Assembly (NCBI GenBank): GCA_965656935.1
Contig: CBFHMG010000001.1
Location: forward strand, 372,001 to 436,000
Direction: 5' to 3'
Source of the DNA: M30B80 sp965656935
Lineage (GTDB): Bacteria > Pseudomonadota > Alphaproteobacteria > Rhodobacterales > Rhodobacteraceae
Length of the DNA: 64,000 nt
The translations under genes and the position numbers were made by a program. Of this stretch, positions 50,666 through 60,159 are shown piece by piece; positions within the stretch are counted from its first letter, which is position 1, and every line of letters begins with the position of its first letter. Below the pieces are notes generated by a model that ran no database searches, was not told the origin of the DNA, and saw only the letters and a list, made by a program, of their open reading frames with translations.

Positions 50666-51280
50666 ATGGGTGTAGCCGATCTCACCTTTTACGCATTCGC
50701 GGTGACGCTTGTAACAGCGGCGCTGCTGGTTGTGGTGGCCAAGAACCCCGTTCATTCGGTGCTCTGGCTAATCCTCAGCTTCCTGTCTGCGGCGGGGCTG
50801 TTTGTTCTGCTCGGGGCTGAATTTGTCGCGATGCTGTTGATCATTGTTTATGTCGGCGCGGTCGCGGTGTTGTTCCTATTCGTGGTGATGATGCTTGATG
50901 TCGATTTCGCCGAATTAAAGGCCGAGATGGCGCGCTATGTGCCCTTGGCCCTGCTGATCGGGATCGTCTTGCTGATGCAATTGGGGCTAGCCTATGGAAC
51001 ATGGGTCTATTCAGACGGCATCGATGCCCGCCTTGGCAATCCGATCCCGCCGATTGATCAGGTTCATAACACCCAAGCGCTTGGCCTCATTGTCTATGAC
51101 CGCTTCTTCCTTGCCTTCCAGCTTGCAGGTTTGATCCTGCTGGTGGCGATGATTGGTGCAATCGTTCTGACGCTGCGCCATCGCAAGGATGTCAAACGCC
51201 AGAATGTCTTGACGCAGATGTATCGTGATCCTGCCAAGGCGATGGAATTGAAAGACGTAAAACCGGGGCAGGGGCTGTAA
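50666..51280 (+). CDS. nuoJ: NADH-quinone oxidoreductase subunit J
   Basis: A 204-residue membrane subunit with five helices. The third helix region EFVAMLLIIVYVGAVAVLFL is the conserved pi-bulge helix of NuoJ, and NPVHSVLWLILSFLSAAGLF precedes it. GAGGAGTAAGAC precedes the ATG. The C-terminal extension is basic. A 103-nt gap with no supported gene separates it from nuoK. Confidence 0.96.
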   Translation: MGVADLTFYAFAVTLVTAALLVVVAKNPVHSVLWLILSFLSAAGLFVLLGAEFVAMLLIIVYVGAVAVLFLFVVMMLDVDFAELKAEMARYVPLALLIGIVLLMQLGLAYGTWVYSDGIDARLGNPIPPIDQVHNTQALGLIVYDRFFLAFQLAGLILLVAMIGAIVLTLRHRKDVKRQNVLTQMYRDPAKAMELKDVKPGQGL

Positions 51281-51383
51281 CAGGTCACTTGCTCAAGCCT
51301 TCGGGCACCATATCAAAGCGCAGCATTGCGCCAACAGACCAAACGACCATGGGGCGGTGCCAGCCCCGGAGGGACGAGACGAG

Positions 51384-51692
51384 ATGAGTATCGGATTGGA
51401 ACATTACCTGACGGTAGCGGCAGCGCTTTTCGTCATAGGGATTTTCGGCATCTTCCTGAACAGGAAGAATGTCATCGTGATCCTGATGTCGGTGGAATTG
51501 ATGCTGCTGGCGGTCAATATCAACCTTGTCGCCTTCTCGGCCTATCTGGGCGATCTCACGGGGCAGGTCTTCACGCTTTTCGTGCTGACCGTCGCCGCCG
51601 CCGAGGCCGCGATCGGCCTTGCGATCCTTGTCTGCTTCTTCCGCAACCGTGGCACCATCGCGGTTGAAGATGTCTCGAATATGAAGGGCTGA
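51384..51692 (+). CDS. nuoK: NADH-quinone oxidoreductase subunit K
   Basis: A 102-residue membrane subunit with three helices. Two buried glutamates essential for proton transfer are seen in LMSVELMLLAVN and TVAAAEAAIGLAI. ATG 51384 gives the standard length; the nine residues upstream are not conserved. Four bases separate it from nuoL. Confidence 0.96.
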   Translation: MSIGLEHYLTVAAALFVIGIFGIFLNRKNVIVILMSVELMLLAVNINLVAFSAYLGDLTGQVFTLFVLTVAAAEAAIGLAILVCFFRNRGTIAVEDVSNMKG

Positions 51693-51696
51693 TCAG

Positions 51697-53853
51697 ATGG
51701 AAACGATCCTCCTATTCGCCCCGCTGGTTGGCGCCCTTATCTGCGGCTTCTCATGGCGCTTGATCGGTGAACAGGCCGCCTGCATCACCGCAACGGGCTT
51801 CTTGTTCCTCTCGGCTTTGTTGAGCTGGATCTTGTTCCTCAGCTTTGATCCTGCCGCCCATGCCAATGGCTATTACACCGAGAGCCTGTTCCGCTGGATC
51901 GATAGCGGGTCGTTCTTTGCCGATTGGGCGATCCGTATTGACCGCCTGACGGCCATCATGCTGATCGTGATCACCAGCGTCTCGGCGCTCGTGCATCTCT
52001 ATTCCTTCGGCTATATGGCGCATGACGAGAATTTCCGCGAAGGCGAGAGCTACCGCCCCCGTTTCTTCGCCTATCTGTCCTTCTTCACCTTCACGATGTT
52101 GACGCTGGTCACAGCCGATAACCTGCTGCAATTGTTCTTCGGTTGGGAAGGCGTGGGCGTGGCCTCCTATCTCTTGATCGGGTTCTATTACCGTAAACCA
52201 AGCGCGGGTGCGGCGGCCATGAAGGCCTTTATCGTCAACCGTGTGGGTGATTTCGGCTTCCTTTTGGGCATCTTCGCCCTGTTCTGGATGACCGACTCGA
52301 TCCAGTTCTCGACGATCCTGCCCATGGGGGCAGATCTGGCCGAGATGACGATCACTTTCTTGGGCCTTGAGCTAAACGCGGCCAATACAATCGCGATGCT
52401 CCTGTTTGTGGGTGCGATGGGTAAATCGGCGCAATTGTTCCTGCACACATGGTTGCCAGACGCGATGGAAGGCCCGACACCGGTATCGGCCCTGATCCAC
52501 GCCGCGACCATGGTGACCGCTGGTGTCTTCCTTGTATGCCGTATGTCGCCCATCATGGAATACGCGCCTTATGCGACGAATTTCATCATCATCGTGGGCG
52601 CGGCGACTGCGTTTTTCGCGGCGACTGTTGGCCTTGTTCAGAACGACATCAAACGCGTGATCGCCTATTCGACCTGTTCGCAGCTTGGCTATATGTTCGT
52701 GGCCGCAGGCGTTGGCGTCTATTCGGTCGCAATGTTCCACCTCTTCACGCATGCTTTCTTCAAGGCGATGCTGTTCCTTGGCGCAGGCTCGGTCATCCAT
52801 GCCATGCATCATGAGCAGGACATGCGGAATTACGGCGGTCTGCGCAAAAAGATCCCCTATACCTTCTGGGCGATGATGTTGGGCACGCTGGCCATCACTG
52901 GTGTCGGCATTCCATCCGTGGTGCTGACACTGGGCGGCATTCCTTTGGGCTTTGCGGGCTTCCTGTCGAAAGACGCCGTGATTGAAAGTGCCTTCGCCTT
53001 TGGCGGTGGTCTGGGCTCCTATGCTTTCTGGATGCTTGTGATTTCGGCTCTGTTCACCAGCTTCTACTCATGGCGCCTGATGTTCCTGACCTTCTATGGT
53101 GAGCCTCGTGGCGACAAGCACACCCATGAGCATGCCCATGAAAGCCCCAAGGTTATGCTGATCCCGCTTGGCGCATTGGCGGTAGGCGCGGTCTTCTCGG
53201 GTATGGTCTGGTTCAATCCCTTCTTTGGTCACACCGATACGGTGGGTAAATTCTTCGGCGTGCCTTACGCGGAAGAGGGCCATGGCGACGAGCATGCTGA
53301 TGATCATGCGGATGAGGCCAGTGATGACCATGCCGCCGAGGATGATGCCTATGCCTCTGACGGCTATGGCGAGACGCATCACTATGTCTTCACTGGTGCC
53401 CCTGGTGAGGGGGCGATCCATGCCGCACCGGGGAACAATGTTCTCAACGATGCCCATGAAGTGCCGAAATGGGTCAAGGTCTCGCCCTTTATCGCGATGC
53501 TGATCGGACTTGGTACGGCCTATGTGTTCTATGTTGCGAACCCGTCCCTGCCGCGTCGTTGGGCCGAGACGAACCGTCCGCTTTATCTGTTCTTGCTGAA
53601 TAAATGGTATTTCGACGAAATCTATGACGCTGTCTTCCTGCGCCCCGCGCAATGGCTTGGCCGCTTCTTGTGGAAACAGGGGGATGGACGGGTGATCGAT
53701 GGCGGCATCAATGGGCTGGCGATGGGGATTATCCCCTTCCTCACCCGCCTCGCGGGTCGGGCTCAGTCCGGCTACCTTTTCCACTATGCATTTGCCATGG
53801 TCATCGGGATCGTTCTCCTGATCACTTGGGCAACCCTCGCGATTGGGGGCTGA
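51697..53853 (+). CDS. nuoL: NADH-quinone oxidoreductase subunit L with His/Asp-rich insertion
   Basis: A 718-residue antiporter-like proton-pumping subunit, about a hundred residues longer than the Escherichia coli protein. Core marks: FFGWEGVGVASYLLIGFYY with the key glutamate, LPDAMEGPTPVSALIHAATM and the lysine helix. The extra length includes segments rich in His, Asp and Glu (HTHEHAHESP near 53120 and GHGDEHADDHADEASDDH near 53280-53340) in loops near the C-terminal lateral helix. Such stretches could bind metal ions or lie as surface loops. Confidence 0.96.
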   Translation: METILLFAPLVGALICGFSWRLIGEQAACITATGFLFLSALLSWILFLSFDPAAHANGYYTESLFRWIDSGSFFADWAIRIDRLTAIMLIVITSVSALVHLYSFGYMAHDENFREGESYRPRFFAYLSFFTFTMLTLVTADNLLQLFFGWEGVGVASYLLIGFYYRKPSAGAAAMKAFIVNRVGDFGFLLGIFALFWMTDSIQFSTILPMGADLAEMTITFLGLELNAANTIAMLLFVGAMGKSAQLFLHTWLPDAMEGPTPVSALIHAATMVTAGVFLVCRMSPIMEYAPYATNFIIIVGAATAFFAATVGLVQNDIKRVIAYSTCSQLGYMFVAAGVGVYSVAMFHLFTHAFFKAMLFLGAGSVIHAMHHEQDMRNYGGLRKKIPYTFWAMMLGTLAITGVGIPSVVLTLGGIPLGFAGFLSKDAVIESAFAFGGGLGSYAFWMLVISALFTSFYSWRLMFLTFYGEPRGDKHTHEHAHESPKVMLIPLGALAVGAVFSGMVWFNPFFGHTDTVGKFFGVPYAEEGHGDEHADDHADEASDDHAAEDDAYASDGYGETHHYVFTGAPGEGAIHAAPGNNVLNDAHEVPKWVKVSPFIAMLIGLGTAYVFYVANPSLPRRWAETNRPLYLFLLNKWYFDEIYDAVFLRPAQWLGRFLWKQGDGRVIDGGINGLAMGIIPFLTRLAGRAQSGYLFHYAFAMVIGIVLLITWATLAIGG

Positions 53854-53862
53854 GACGGACCT

Positions 53863-55407
53863 ATGGACAACCTACTTTCCATCGTCACTTTCCTGCCGCT
53901 CGTGGCCGCGCTTATCATGGCGGTCTTCCTGAGAGGCGATGATGAGGCCGCAAGGCTGAATGCCAAACGGCTGGCCTTTGCGGCCACCTCGGCCACTTTC
54001 CTGATCTCGCTTGCGATCCTTGTGGAGTTCGACCCGAACAACACAGGCTTCCAACTGGTCGAGGAACGCGCATGGCTTATGGGGCTGACCTATAAGCTGG
54101 GTGTGGACGGGATCAGCGTTCTCTTTGTGATGCTGACAACCTTCCTGATGCCGATCACGGTTGCGGCCTGTTGGGGCGTGAACCACCGCGTCAAAGATTA
54201 CATGGTGGCGCTGCTTATCCTCGAGACGCTGATGATCGGTGTATTCGTCGCACTTGATCTGGTGCTCTTCTACCTCTTCTTCGAGGCGGGCTTGATCCCG
54301 ATGTTCATCATCATCGGTATTTGGGGTGGCAAGAACCGCATCTATGCGGCCTTTAAATTCTTCCTTTATACCTTCCTCGGCTCGGTGCTGATGCTGGTGG
54401 CCATGGTCGCGATGTTTGTCGAGGCTGGCACCACCGATATCCCAAGCTTGCTGATGCACCAGTTTGATACAGGGCCGATCAGCCTGATGGGCTGGCAGAT
54501 CGCAGGCGGCATGCAGACATTGCTCTGGCTGGCCTTCTTCGCAAGCTTCGCGGTCAAAATGCCGATGTGGCCTGTCCATACATGGCTGCCCGATGCCCAC
54601 GTTCAGGCGCCCACGGCAGGGTCTGTCGTTCTGGCGGCAATCCTGTTGAAAATGGGCGGCTACGGCTTCTTGCGCTTCTCGCTGCCGATGTTCCCTGTGG
54701 CCTCCGATATCATGGCGCCCTTGGTTCTCTGGCTGTCGGTGATTGCGATCATCTACACCTCGCTTGTGGCGATCGTGCAGGAAGATATGAAAAAGCTGAT
54801 CGCCTATTCCTCGGTCGCGCATATGGGCTTTGTGACCATGGGCATCTTTGCGGCCAACCAGCAGGGTTTGGATGGCGCGATTTTCCAGATGATCAGCCAC
54901 GGCTTTATCTCGGGCGCGTTGTTCCTCTGTGTGGGTGTCATTTATGACCGTATGCATACCCGCGAGATTGACGCCTATGGCGGCCTTGTGAACCGCATGC
55001 CTGCCTATGCGACGGTGTTCATGTTCTTCACCATGGCCAATGTCGGCCTTCCGGGCACCTCGGGCTTTGTCGGTGAATTCCTGACATTGATCGGTGTTTT
55101 CCAAGTCAATACTTGGATCGGCGTTCTGGCCGCGACGGGTGTGATCCTGTCCGCAGGCTATGCACTATGGCTCTATCGCCGTGTGGTTTTTGGTGATCTG
55201 ATCAAGGAAAGCCTGAAATCCATCACGGATATGGACCGCCGTGAGCGCGCCATTTTCGCGCCCCTAATACTCATGACGCTTCTTCTGGGCGTCTATCCGA
55301 GCCTCGTGATCGATATTATCGGTCCTTCCGTCGAGGCGCTCCTGACACAATATGACACCGCACTTGCCCATTACGTTCCGGGCACGTCCGCTGTCGACAG
55401 CCACTGA
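53863..55407 (+). CDS. nuoM: NADH-quinone oxidoreductase subunit M
   Basis: A 514-residue antiporter-like subunit with about fourteen helices. LYLFFEAGLIPMFIIIGIWG holds the essential glutamate, and LPDAHVQAPTAGSVVLAAI and SSVAHMGFVTMGI are typical. It starts 9 nt after nuoL. Confidence 0.97.
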   Translation: MDNLLSIVTFLPLVAALIMAVFLRGDDEAARLNAKRLAFAATSATFLISLAILVEFDPNNTGFQLVEERAWLMGLTYKLGVDGISVLFVMLTTFLMPITVAACWGVNHRVKDYMVALLILETLMIGVFVALDLVLFYLFFEAGLIPMFIIIGIWGGKNRIYAAFKFFLYTFLGSVLMLVAMVAMFVEAGTTDIPSLLMHQFDTGPISLMGWQIAGGMQTLLWLAFFASFAVKMPMWPVHTWLPDAHVQAPTAGSVVLAAILLKMGGYGFLRFSLPMFPVASDIMAPLVLWLSVIAIIYTSLVAIVQEDMKKLIAYSSVAHMGFVTMGIFAANQQGLDGAIFQMISHGFISGALFLCVGVIYDRMHTREIDAYGGLVNRMPAYATVFMFFTMANVGLPGTSGFVGEFLTLIGVFQVNTWIGVLAATGVILSAGYALWLYRRVVFGDLIKESLKSITDMDRRERAIFAPLILMTLLLGVYPSLVIDIIGPSVEALLTQYDTALAHYVPGTSAVDSH

Positions 55408-55416
55408 GGTGATCCG

Positions 55417-56859
55417 ATGATCGGTGCTGATCTTGCCATCCTGATCCCCGAGATCGTCCTGTCCATCTATGCGATGGCCGGTCTGATCCTAGCGGTCTAC
55501 ACGACCAAAGACGGCATGGCCCCTGCGCTTACATGGAGCACGGCGGCTGTCTTCGTCATCATGGCCTTTTTCATCGGTGTCACCGGTGAGGGCAGCAATG
55601 CAGCCTTTAACGGCATGTTCATTGATGACGGCTTTGCCCGCTTTGCGAAGGTAACTATCCTGCTCTCAGCCGCCGCTGTTCTAATCTTGGGCCAAGATTT
55701 CATGGCGAAAAACGAGATGGGCCGCTTTGAATACCCGATGCTGGTGACACTGGCTGTTGTCGGCATGATGATGATGGTATCCTCGGGCGATCTGATCGCT
55801 CTTTATATGGGGCTCGAGCTTCAATCGCTGGCGCTGTATGTGGTCGCCTCGATCCGCCGTGACAGCGTGCGCTCTACCGAGGCTGGATTGAAATATTTCG
55901 TGCTTGGCGCTCTGTCCTCGGGCCTTCTGCTCTATGGCTCCTCGCTGGTCTACGGCTTTGCGGGCACAACCCAGTTTGCAGGCATCATTGAGGCCGCAAC
56001 CGCCGAGGGCGATCTGTCGCTTGGCATGTTGTTCGGCCTTGTCTTCCTGCTTGCAGGTCTGGCCTTCAAGGTCTCGGCCGCGCCTTTCCATATGTGGACA
56101 CCCGATGTCTATGAAGGCGCGCCAACACCTGTGACGACCCTGTTCGCCACAGCCCCGAAAGTGGCGGCCATGGCGCTGTTTGCGCGCGTGGTGCATGACG
56201 CCTTTGGCGGCGCTGTTGGCGATTGGCAGCAGATCGTGGCCTTCTTGGCAGTTGTGTCGATGTTTGTTGGGGCGATCGCTGCAATCGGGCAGACCGATAT
56301 CAAACGCCTGATGGCTTACTCCTCGATCTCGCATATGGGCTTTGCGCTTATGGGCCTCTCGGCGGGCACCGCACAGGGTGTCGAGGCGATGCTGATCTAT
56401 ATGGCGATCTATGTGACGATGAATATCGGCGTCTTCGCCTTCATCCTGTCCATGAGCAAGGATGGCCGCCCCGTGACCGAGATTTCCAGCCTCAACAGCT
56501 TCTCCTCGAAAGAGCCGACCAAAGCTTTGGCGATCCTGCTTTTGATGTTCAGCCTTGCGGGCGTTCCGCCTCTGCTGGGGTTCTTCGGCAAATATGCGGT
56601 GCTGGTTGCTGCCGTTGATGCGGGTCTGACATGGCTGGCCATTGCTGGTGTCATCGCGTCCGTGATCGGCGCGTATTATTACCTGCGCATCGTCTATTTC
56701 ATGTATTTCGGCGAAGAGCGGGATGGCCTTGATGGCAGCATGGATATGATCCAATGGGTAGGCCTTGTGGGCGCTGCCGTGATCATGCTTGCGGGTATTG
56801 TGAACCTCTTCGGGATTGAGCCTTTGGCTGCCATGGCGGCCGAGGCCTTGGTCCGCTAA
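55417..56859 (+). CDS. nuoN: NADH-quinone oxidoreductase subunit N
   Basis: A 480-residue antiporter-like subunit, last of the nuo series. It has YMGLELQSLALYVVASIRRD, WTPDVYEGAPTPVTTLFATA and YSSISHMGFALMGL. Its TAA is followed at once by the birA ATG with no spacer, implying shared translation. Confidence 0.97.
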   Translation: MIGADLAILIPEIVLSIYAMAGLILAVYTTKDGMAPALTWSTAAVFVIMAFFIGVTGEGSNAAFNGMFIDDGFARFAKVTILLSAAAVLILGQDFMAKNEMGRFEYPMLVTLAVVGMMMMVSSGDLIALYMGLELQSLALYVVASIRRDSVRSTEAGLKYFVLGALSSGLLLYGSSLVYGFAGTTQFAGIIEAATAEGDLSLGMLFGLVFLLAGLAFKVSAAPFHMWTPDVYEGAPTPVTTLFATAPKVAAMALFARVVHDAFGGAVGDWQQIVAFLAVVSMFVGAIAAIGQTDIKRLMAYSSISHMGFALMGLSAGTAQGVEAMLIYMAIYVTMNIGVFAFILSMSKDGRPVTEISSLNSFSSKEPTKALAILLLMFSLAGVPPLLGFFGKYAVLVAAVDAGLTWLAIAGVIASVIGAYYYLRIVYFMYFGEERDGLDGSMDMIQWVGLVGAAVIMLAGIVNLFGIEPLAAMAAEALVR

Positions 56860-57609
56860 ATGACAGGCTGGCCCACAGGAGTGGGCCGCCGCGTCTTGGC
56901 GGAAATCGACAGCACCATGACCGAGGGCGCACGCATTGCGCCCCAGCTTGATGGCCCTGAATGGGTGCTGGCCCTCTCGCAAAGTGATGCACGGGGCCGC
57001 CGCGGCAGGCCTTGGGTCATGCCTAAGGGCAATTTCGCGGCCTCGCTTGTCCTCCATCCGAAAGAACCACCCGCCGAAGTGGCATTACGCTCCTTTGTGG
57101 CGGCGCTTGCCTTGCGTGAGGCCTTTGTTGCCGCGTCAGGGCAGGAGAAAGCCTTTTCGCTGAAATGGCCCAATGATGTTCTTCTCAATGGCGGCAAGGT
57201 GGCGGGTATCCTGCTGGAAAGCCATGGCGTGGGCAGCCGCGTCAACCATCTGGTGATCGGTGTCGGGGTCAACCTTGCCGCAGCGCCTGATAAGGATGCC
57301 GTTGAAGAGGGGGCGGTGCGCCCCGTCAGCCTGAAAACCGCCTTTGGCGTCTCCATTACCCCCGAGGCGTTCCTTGAGCTTCTCGCGCCAGCCTATGCCC
57401 GCTATGAGGCGCAATTTCTGACGCAAGGTTTCGGCCCGATCAGGGAGGCATGGCTTGCCCATGCCGCCCGCTTGGGCGAGGTTATCACCGCCCGCACAGG
57501 GAAGTCCGAGACAACGGGCACTTTCCGAGATGTGGACGGGCAGGGTAATCTGGTGCTTGAGACATCTGAAGGCCGCAAATCCATCGCGGCGGCAGAGATC
57601 TTTTTTTGA
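56860..57609 (+). CDS. birA: Biotin-[acetyl-CoA-carboxylase] ligase
   Basis: A 249-residue group I biotin protein ligase without the N-terminal DNA-binding domain, so it attaches biotin to carboxylase carrier protein but is not a repressor. Features: STMTEGARI, SDARGRRGRPWVMPKG for biotinyl-AMP, SLKWPNDVLLNGGKVAGILLE with the catalytic lysine, and VIGVGVNL. It abuts nuoN without a gap; coaX follows 23 nt later. Confidence 0.94.
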   Translation: MTGWPTGVGRRVLAEIDSTMTEGARIAPQLDGPEWVLALSQSDARGRRGRPWVMPKGNFAASLVLHPKEPPAEVALRSFVAALALREAFVAASGQEKAFSLKWPNDVLLNGGKVAGILLESHGVGSRVNHLVIGVGVNLAAAPDKDAVEEGAVRPVSLKTAFGVSITPEAFLELLAPAYARYEAQFLTQGFGPIREAWLAHAARLGEVITARTGKSETTGTFRDVDGQGNLVLETSEGRKSIAAAEIFF

Positions 57610-57632
57610 CGAGACAAGAAAGGGAGCGGCGC

Positions 57633-58412
57633 ATGCTTCTGTGTATCGATTGCGGCAACACGAATACCGTGTTTTCGGTGTGGGACGGAACCAAATTTCT
57701 GGTGACCCTGCGCACCTCGACAGAACATCAACGTACGGCGGATCAGTATTATGTCTGGTTCTCCACCCTGATGGCCCATAACGGGGTCAAGATTGATATC
57801 CATGAATGCATCATCTCCTCGACGGTGCCGCGCGTTGTCTTCAACCTGCGCGTGCTCTGCGACCGCTATTTCAATTGCCGCCCCTTGGTGGTTGGCAAAG
57901 CCGATTGCGCCTTGCCCGCTCCGCCGCGTGTGGATCAAGGCGTAGCTGTCGGGCCGGACCGTCTGGTCAATACGGCGGGTGCCTTTGACCGTCATGGCGG
58001 CGATCTGATCGTTGTGGATTTCGGCACCGCTACCACCTTCGATGTGGTGTCGCAGGACGGGGCCTATGTGGGCGGTGTCATCGCGCCGGGGGTCAACCTG
58101 AGCCTTGAGGCATTGCACCATGCGGCAGCAGCTTTGCCGCATGTCGATATCAGCAAACCGCAAAACGTGATCGGCACGAATACGGTGGCCTGTATGCAAT
58201 CTGGCGTATTTTGGGGCTATGTCGGCCTTGTGCAGGGCATTTGTGATCGAATTCGTGCAGAACGCAACGTTGAGATGCGAATAGTCGGCACCGGAGGGCT
58301 TGCGCCGCTCTTCTCGACAGGTGATGTACTGTTCAACGTGATCGAAGACGATCTGACAATGCATGGCCTGACGGTCATCCATAAATATAACAAGGACATG
58401 ATTGGGCAATGA
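57633..58412 (+). CDS. coaX: Type III pantothenate kinase
   Basis: A 259-residue ASKHA-fold kinase that makes 4'-phosphopantothenate, first step of coenzyme A synthesis, with no feedback by CoA. Motifs: LLCIDCGNTNTVFSVWDG for ATP phosphate, GPDRLVNTAGAF, and DFGTATTFDVV with the catalytic aspartate. AAGGGAG precedes ATG 57633. The stop overlaps the rnj start (ATGA). Confidence 0.95.
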   Translation: MLLCIDCGNTNTVFSVWDGTKFLVTLRTSTEHQRTADQYYVWFSTLMAHNGVKIDIHECIISSTVPRVVFNLRVLCDRYFNCRPLVVGKADCALPAPPRVDQGVAVGPDRLVNTAGAFDRHGGDLIVVDFGTATTFDVVSQDGAYVGGVIAPGVNLSLEALHHAAAALPHVDISKPQNVIGTNTVACMQSGVFWGYVGLVQGICDRIRAERNVEMRIVGTGGLAPLFSTGDVLFNVIEDDLTMHGLTVIHKYNKDMIGQ

Positions 58413-60082
58413 CAGACCGTAACCGGCTTATCTATCTTCCCCTCGGCGGCGCAGGCGAGATCGGGATGAATTCATATGTATATGGCGTAGGTGAGCCGGG
58501 AAAAGAGCGCCTGATCCTTGTCGATGTCGGTGTCAGCTTTCCCGATATGGATGGCCAGCCCGGGGTGGATTTGATCCTGCCTGATCTGTCTTGGCTGGTT
58601 GCGCGCAAAGACCAGTTGGAAGCGATCTTCATCACCCATGCCCATGAAGACCATGTCGGCGCTTTGGGCCATCTCTACGGGCAGTTCGAAGTGCCGGTCT
58701 ATTGCCGCGCCTTCACCGCGATCCATGCGCGCCGCAAAATGGATGAAGCAGGCCATGATCCCGATAATGTTCGGGTCGTTGGCGCTCTGCCCGAAACCGT
58801 GAAGGCAGGTCCGTTCAGCGTGCAATTCGCCCCCGTCTCGCATTCCATCCCTGAAAGCTCGGCGCTGGTGATCGACACTGATCATGGCCGTGTTGTGCAT
58901 TCGGGTGATTTCAAGATCGACCGTGACCCTGTCGTGGGCGAGGCCTTTGACGAAGATATGTGGCGCGCAATCGGGCAGGATGGCGTGCTGGCCTATGTCT
59001 GCGACTCGACCAATATTTTCAGCCGCCATGCAGGCCGCAGCGAAAGCCAATTGCCCGAGCCGATTGGTGCCTTGATCTCTGAGGCGAAGGGCATGGTCGT
59101 GGCCACGACCTTCGCCTCCAATGTGGCGCGTCTCAAGACCTTGGCGGATGCGGGCCGTGCCAATGGCCGTTCCATCTGCCTTTTGGGGCGGGCGATGCAG
59201 CGCATGGTCAAGGCCTCGGTCGAGGCGGGCGTGTTGACCGATTTCCCAAGCACGGTCAGCGCCGAGCAAGCCAGTGAAATCCCGCGTGAGAACCTCATGC
59301 TGATTGTCACAGGCAGCCAAGGTGAGCGGCGCGCGGCCTCGGCCTCGCTTTCGCGCGGCTCTTATCTCGGCTTGGAATTGAAAGAGGGGGATACATTCCT
59401 CTTTTCCTCGAAAACCATTCCCGGCAATGAGATCGGCGTTGGCCGCATCCAGAATGCGCTGGCGGAAAAAGGCGTGCAGATCGTGGATGAGCAGGCGGGG
59501 TTCTATCACGTCTCGGGCCATGCCAATCGCCCCGATCTGGAAGCGATGCATGACCTCGTGCGTCCGCAAATCCTCGTGCCATGCCATGGCGAATTCCGCC
59601 ATCTGCGCGAACATGCGCGGATCGCGATGGATAAGGGCATGCTTGGGGTGGTTGCAGCCAATGGCACGATGGTTGAGCTGTCTGGCAACCAACCTGGACC
59701 CGTTGAGCATATCGATGTGGGGCGGACCTATCTGGACGGCACAGCCCTTGTGGGGGCCTTTGACGGTGTCGTGCGGGACCGGATGAAACTGGCCCTGAAC
59801 GGTTTGGTCGTGGTGGCGTTGATCGTCGATGAAGATGACGAAATTCTAGCGGATTCATGGGTGGAGTTGCGCGGCCTGCCCGAAACAGTGGGCAAAGGCG
59901 AGTCGCTGGCCGATATGATCGAGGATGATCTGTCCGAATTCCTGCCTGTCTTGAAACCCAAAACCATCTCGGATGACAACAAACTGCAGGAGGAGGTGCG
60001 CCGCAAAGTGCGCCATCTCTGCCAAGGCGAGATCGGAAAGAAACCCGAAGTGACCGTGATTGTCAGTCGCCTGATGGCGTGA
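58409..60082 (+). CDS. rnj: Ribonuclease J
   Basis: A 557-residue metallo-beta-lactamase/beta-CASP ribonuclease, an endo- and 5'-3' exonuclease in RNA maturation and decay. The zinc motif is FITHAHEDHVGALGHL; others are HSGDFKIDRDPV, the beta-CASP part around VVATTFASNVARLKTLAD, HVSGHANRPDLEAM and PCHGEFRHL. It is coupled to coaX by a four-base overlap. It ends in a strong terminator. Rhodobacterales carry RNase J along with RNase E. Confidence 0.95.
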   Translation: MTDRNRLIYLPLGGAGEIGMNSYVYGVGEPGKERLILVDVGVSFPDMDGQPGVDLILPDLSWLVARKDQLEAIFITHAHEDHVGALGHLYGQFEVPVYCRAFTAIHARRKMDEAGHDPDNVRVVGALPETVKAGPFSVQFAPVSHSIPESSALVIDTDHGRVVHSGDFKIDRDPVVGEAFDEDMWRAIGQDGVLAYVCDSTNIFSRHAGRSESQLPEPIGALISEAKGMVVATTFASNVARLKTLADAGRANGRSICLLGRAMQRMVKASVEAGVLTDFPSTVSAEQASEIPRENLMLIVTGSQGERRAASASLSRGSYLGLELKEGDTFLFSSKTIPGNEIGVGRIQNALAEKGVQIVDEQAGFYHVSGHANRPDLEAMHDLVRPQILVPCHGEFRHLREHARIAMDKGMLGVVAANGTMVELSGNQPGPVEHIDVGRTYLDGTALVGAFDGVVRDRMKLALNGLVVVALIVDEDDEILADSWVELRGLPETVGKGESLADMIEDDLSEFLPVLKPKTISDDNKLQEEVRRKVRHLCQGEIGKKPEVTVIVSRLMA

Positions 60083-60103
60083 GGGCAGGTCACATCCAGC
60101 ATT

Positions 60104-60134
60104 AAAAAGGGCGGCCTCGCGGGGCCGCCTTTTT
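60104..60134. terminator. Bidirectional terminator between rnj and the helicase gene
   Basis: AAAAAGG then GGCGGCC/GGCCGCC (60110-60116 and 60123-60129), short loop, TTTTT. The A-run on the left gives a T-tract on the minus strand, so it also serves the helicase gene that ends at 60160. Confidence 0.9.
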
Positions 60135-60159
60135 CATGATCTGAATGATATTGCGCGTT

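Noticed and set aside
51281..51383. Spacer between nuoJ and nuoK as a hidden accessory gene
   Set aside because: No frame with a start and ribosome site covers it, and it shows no stem with a T-tract.
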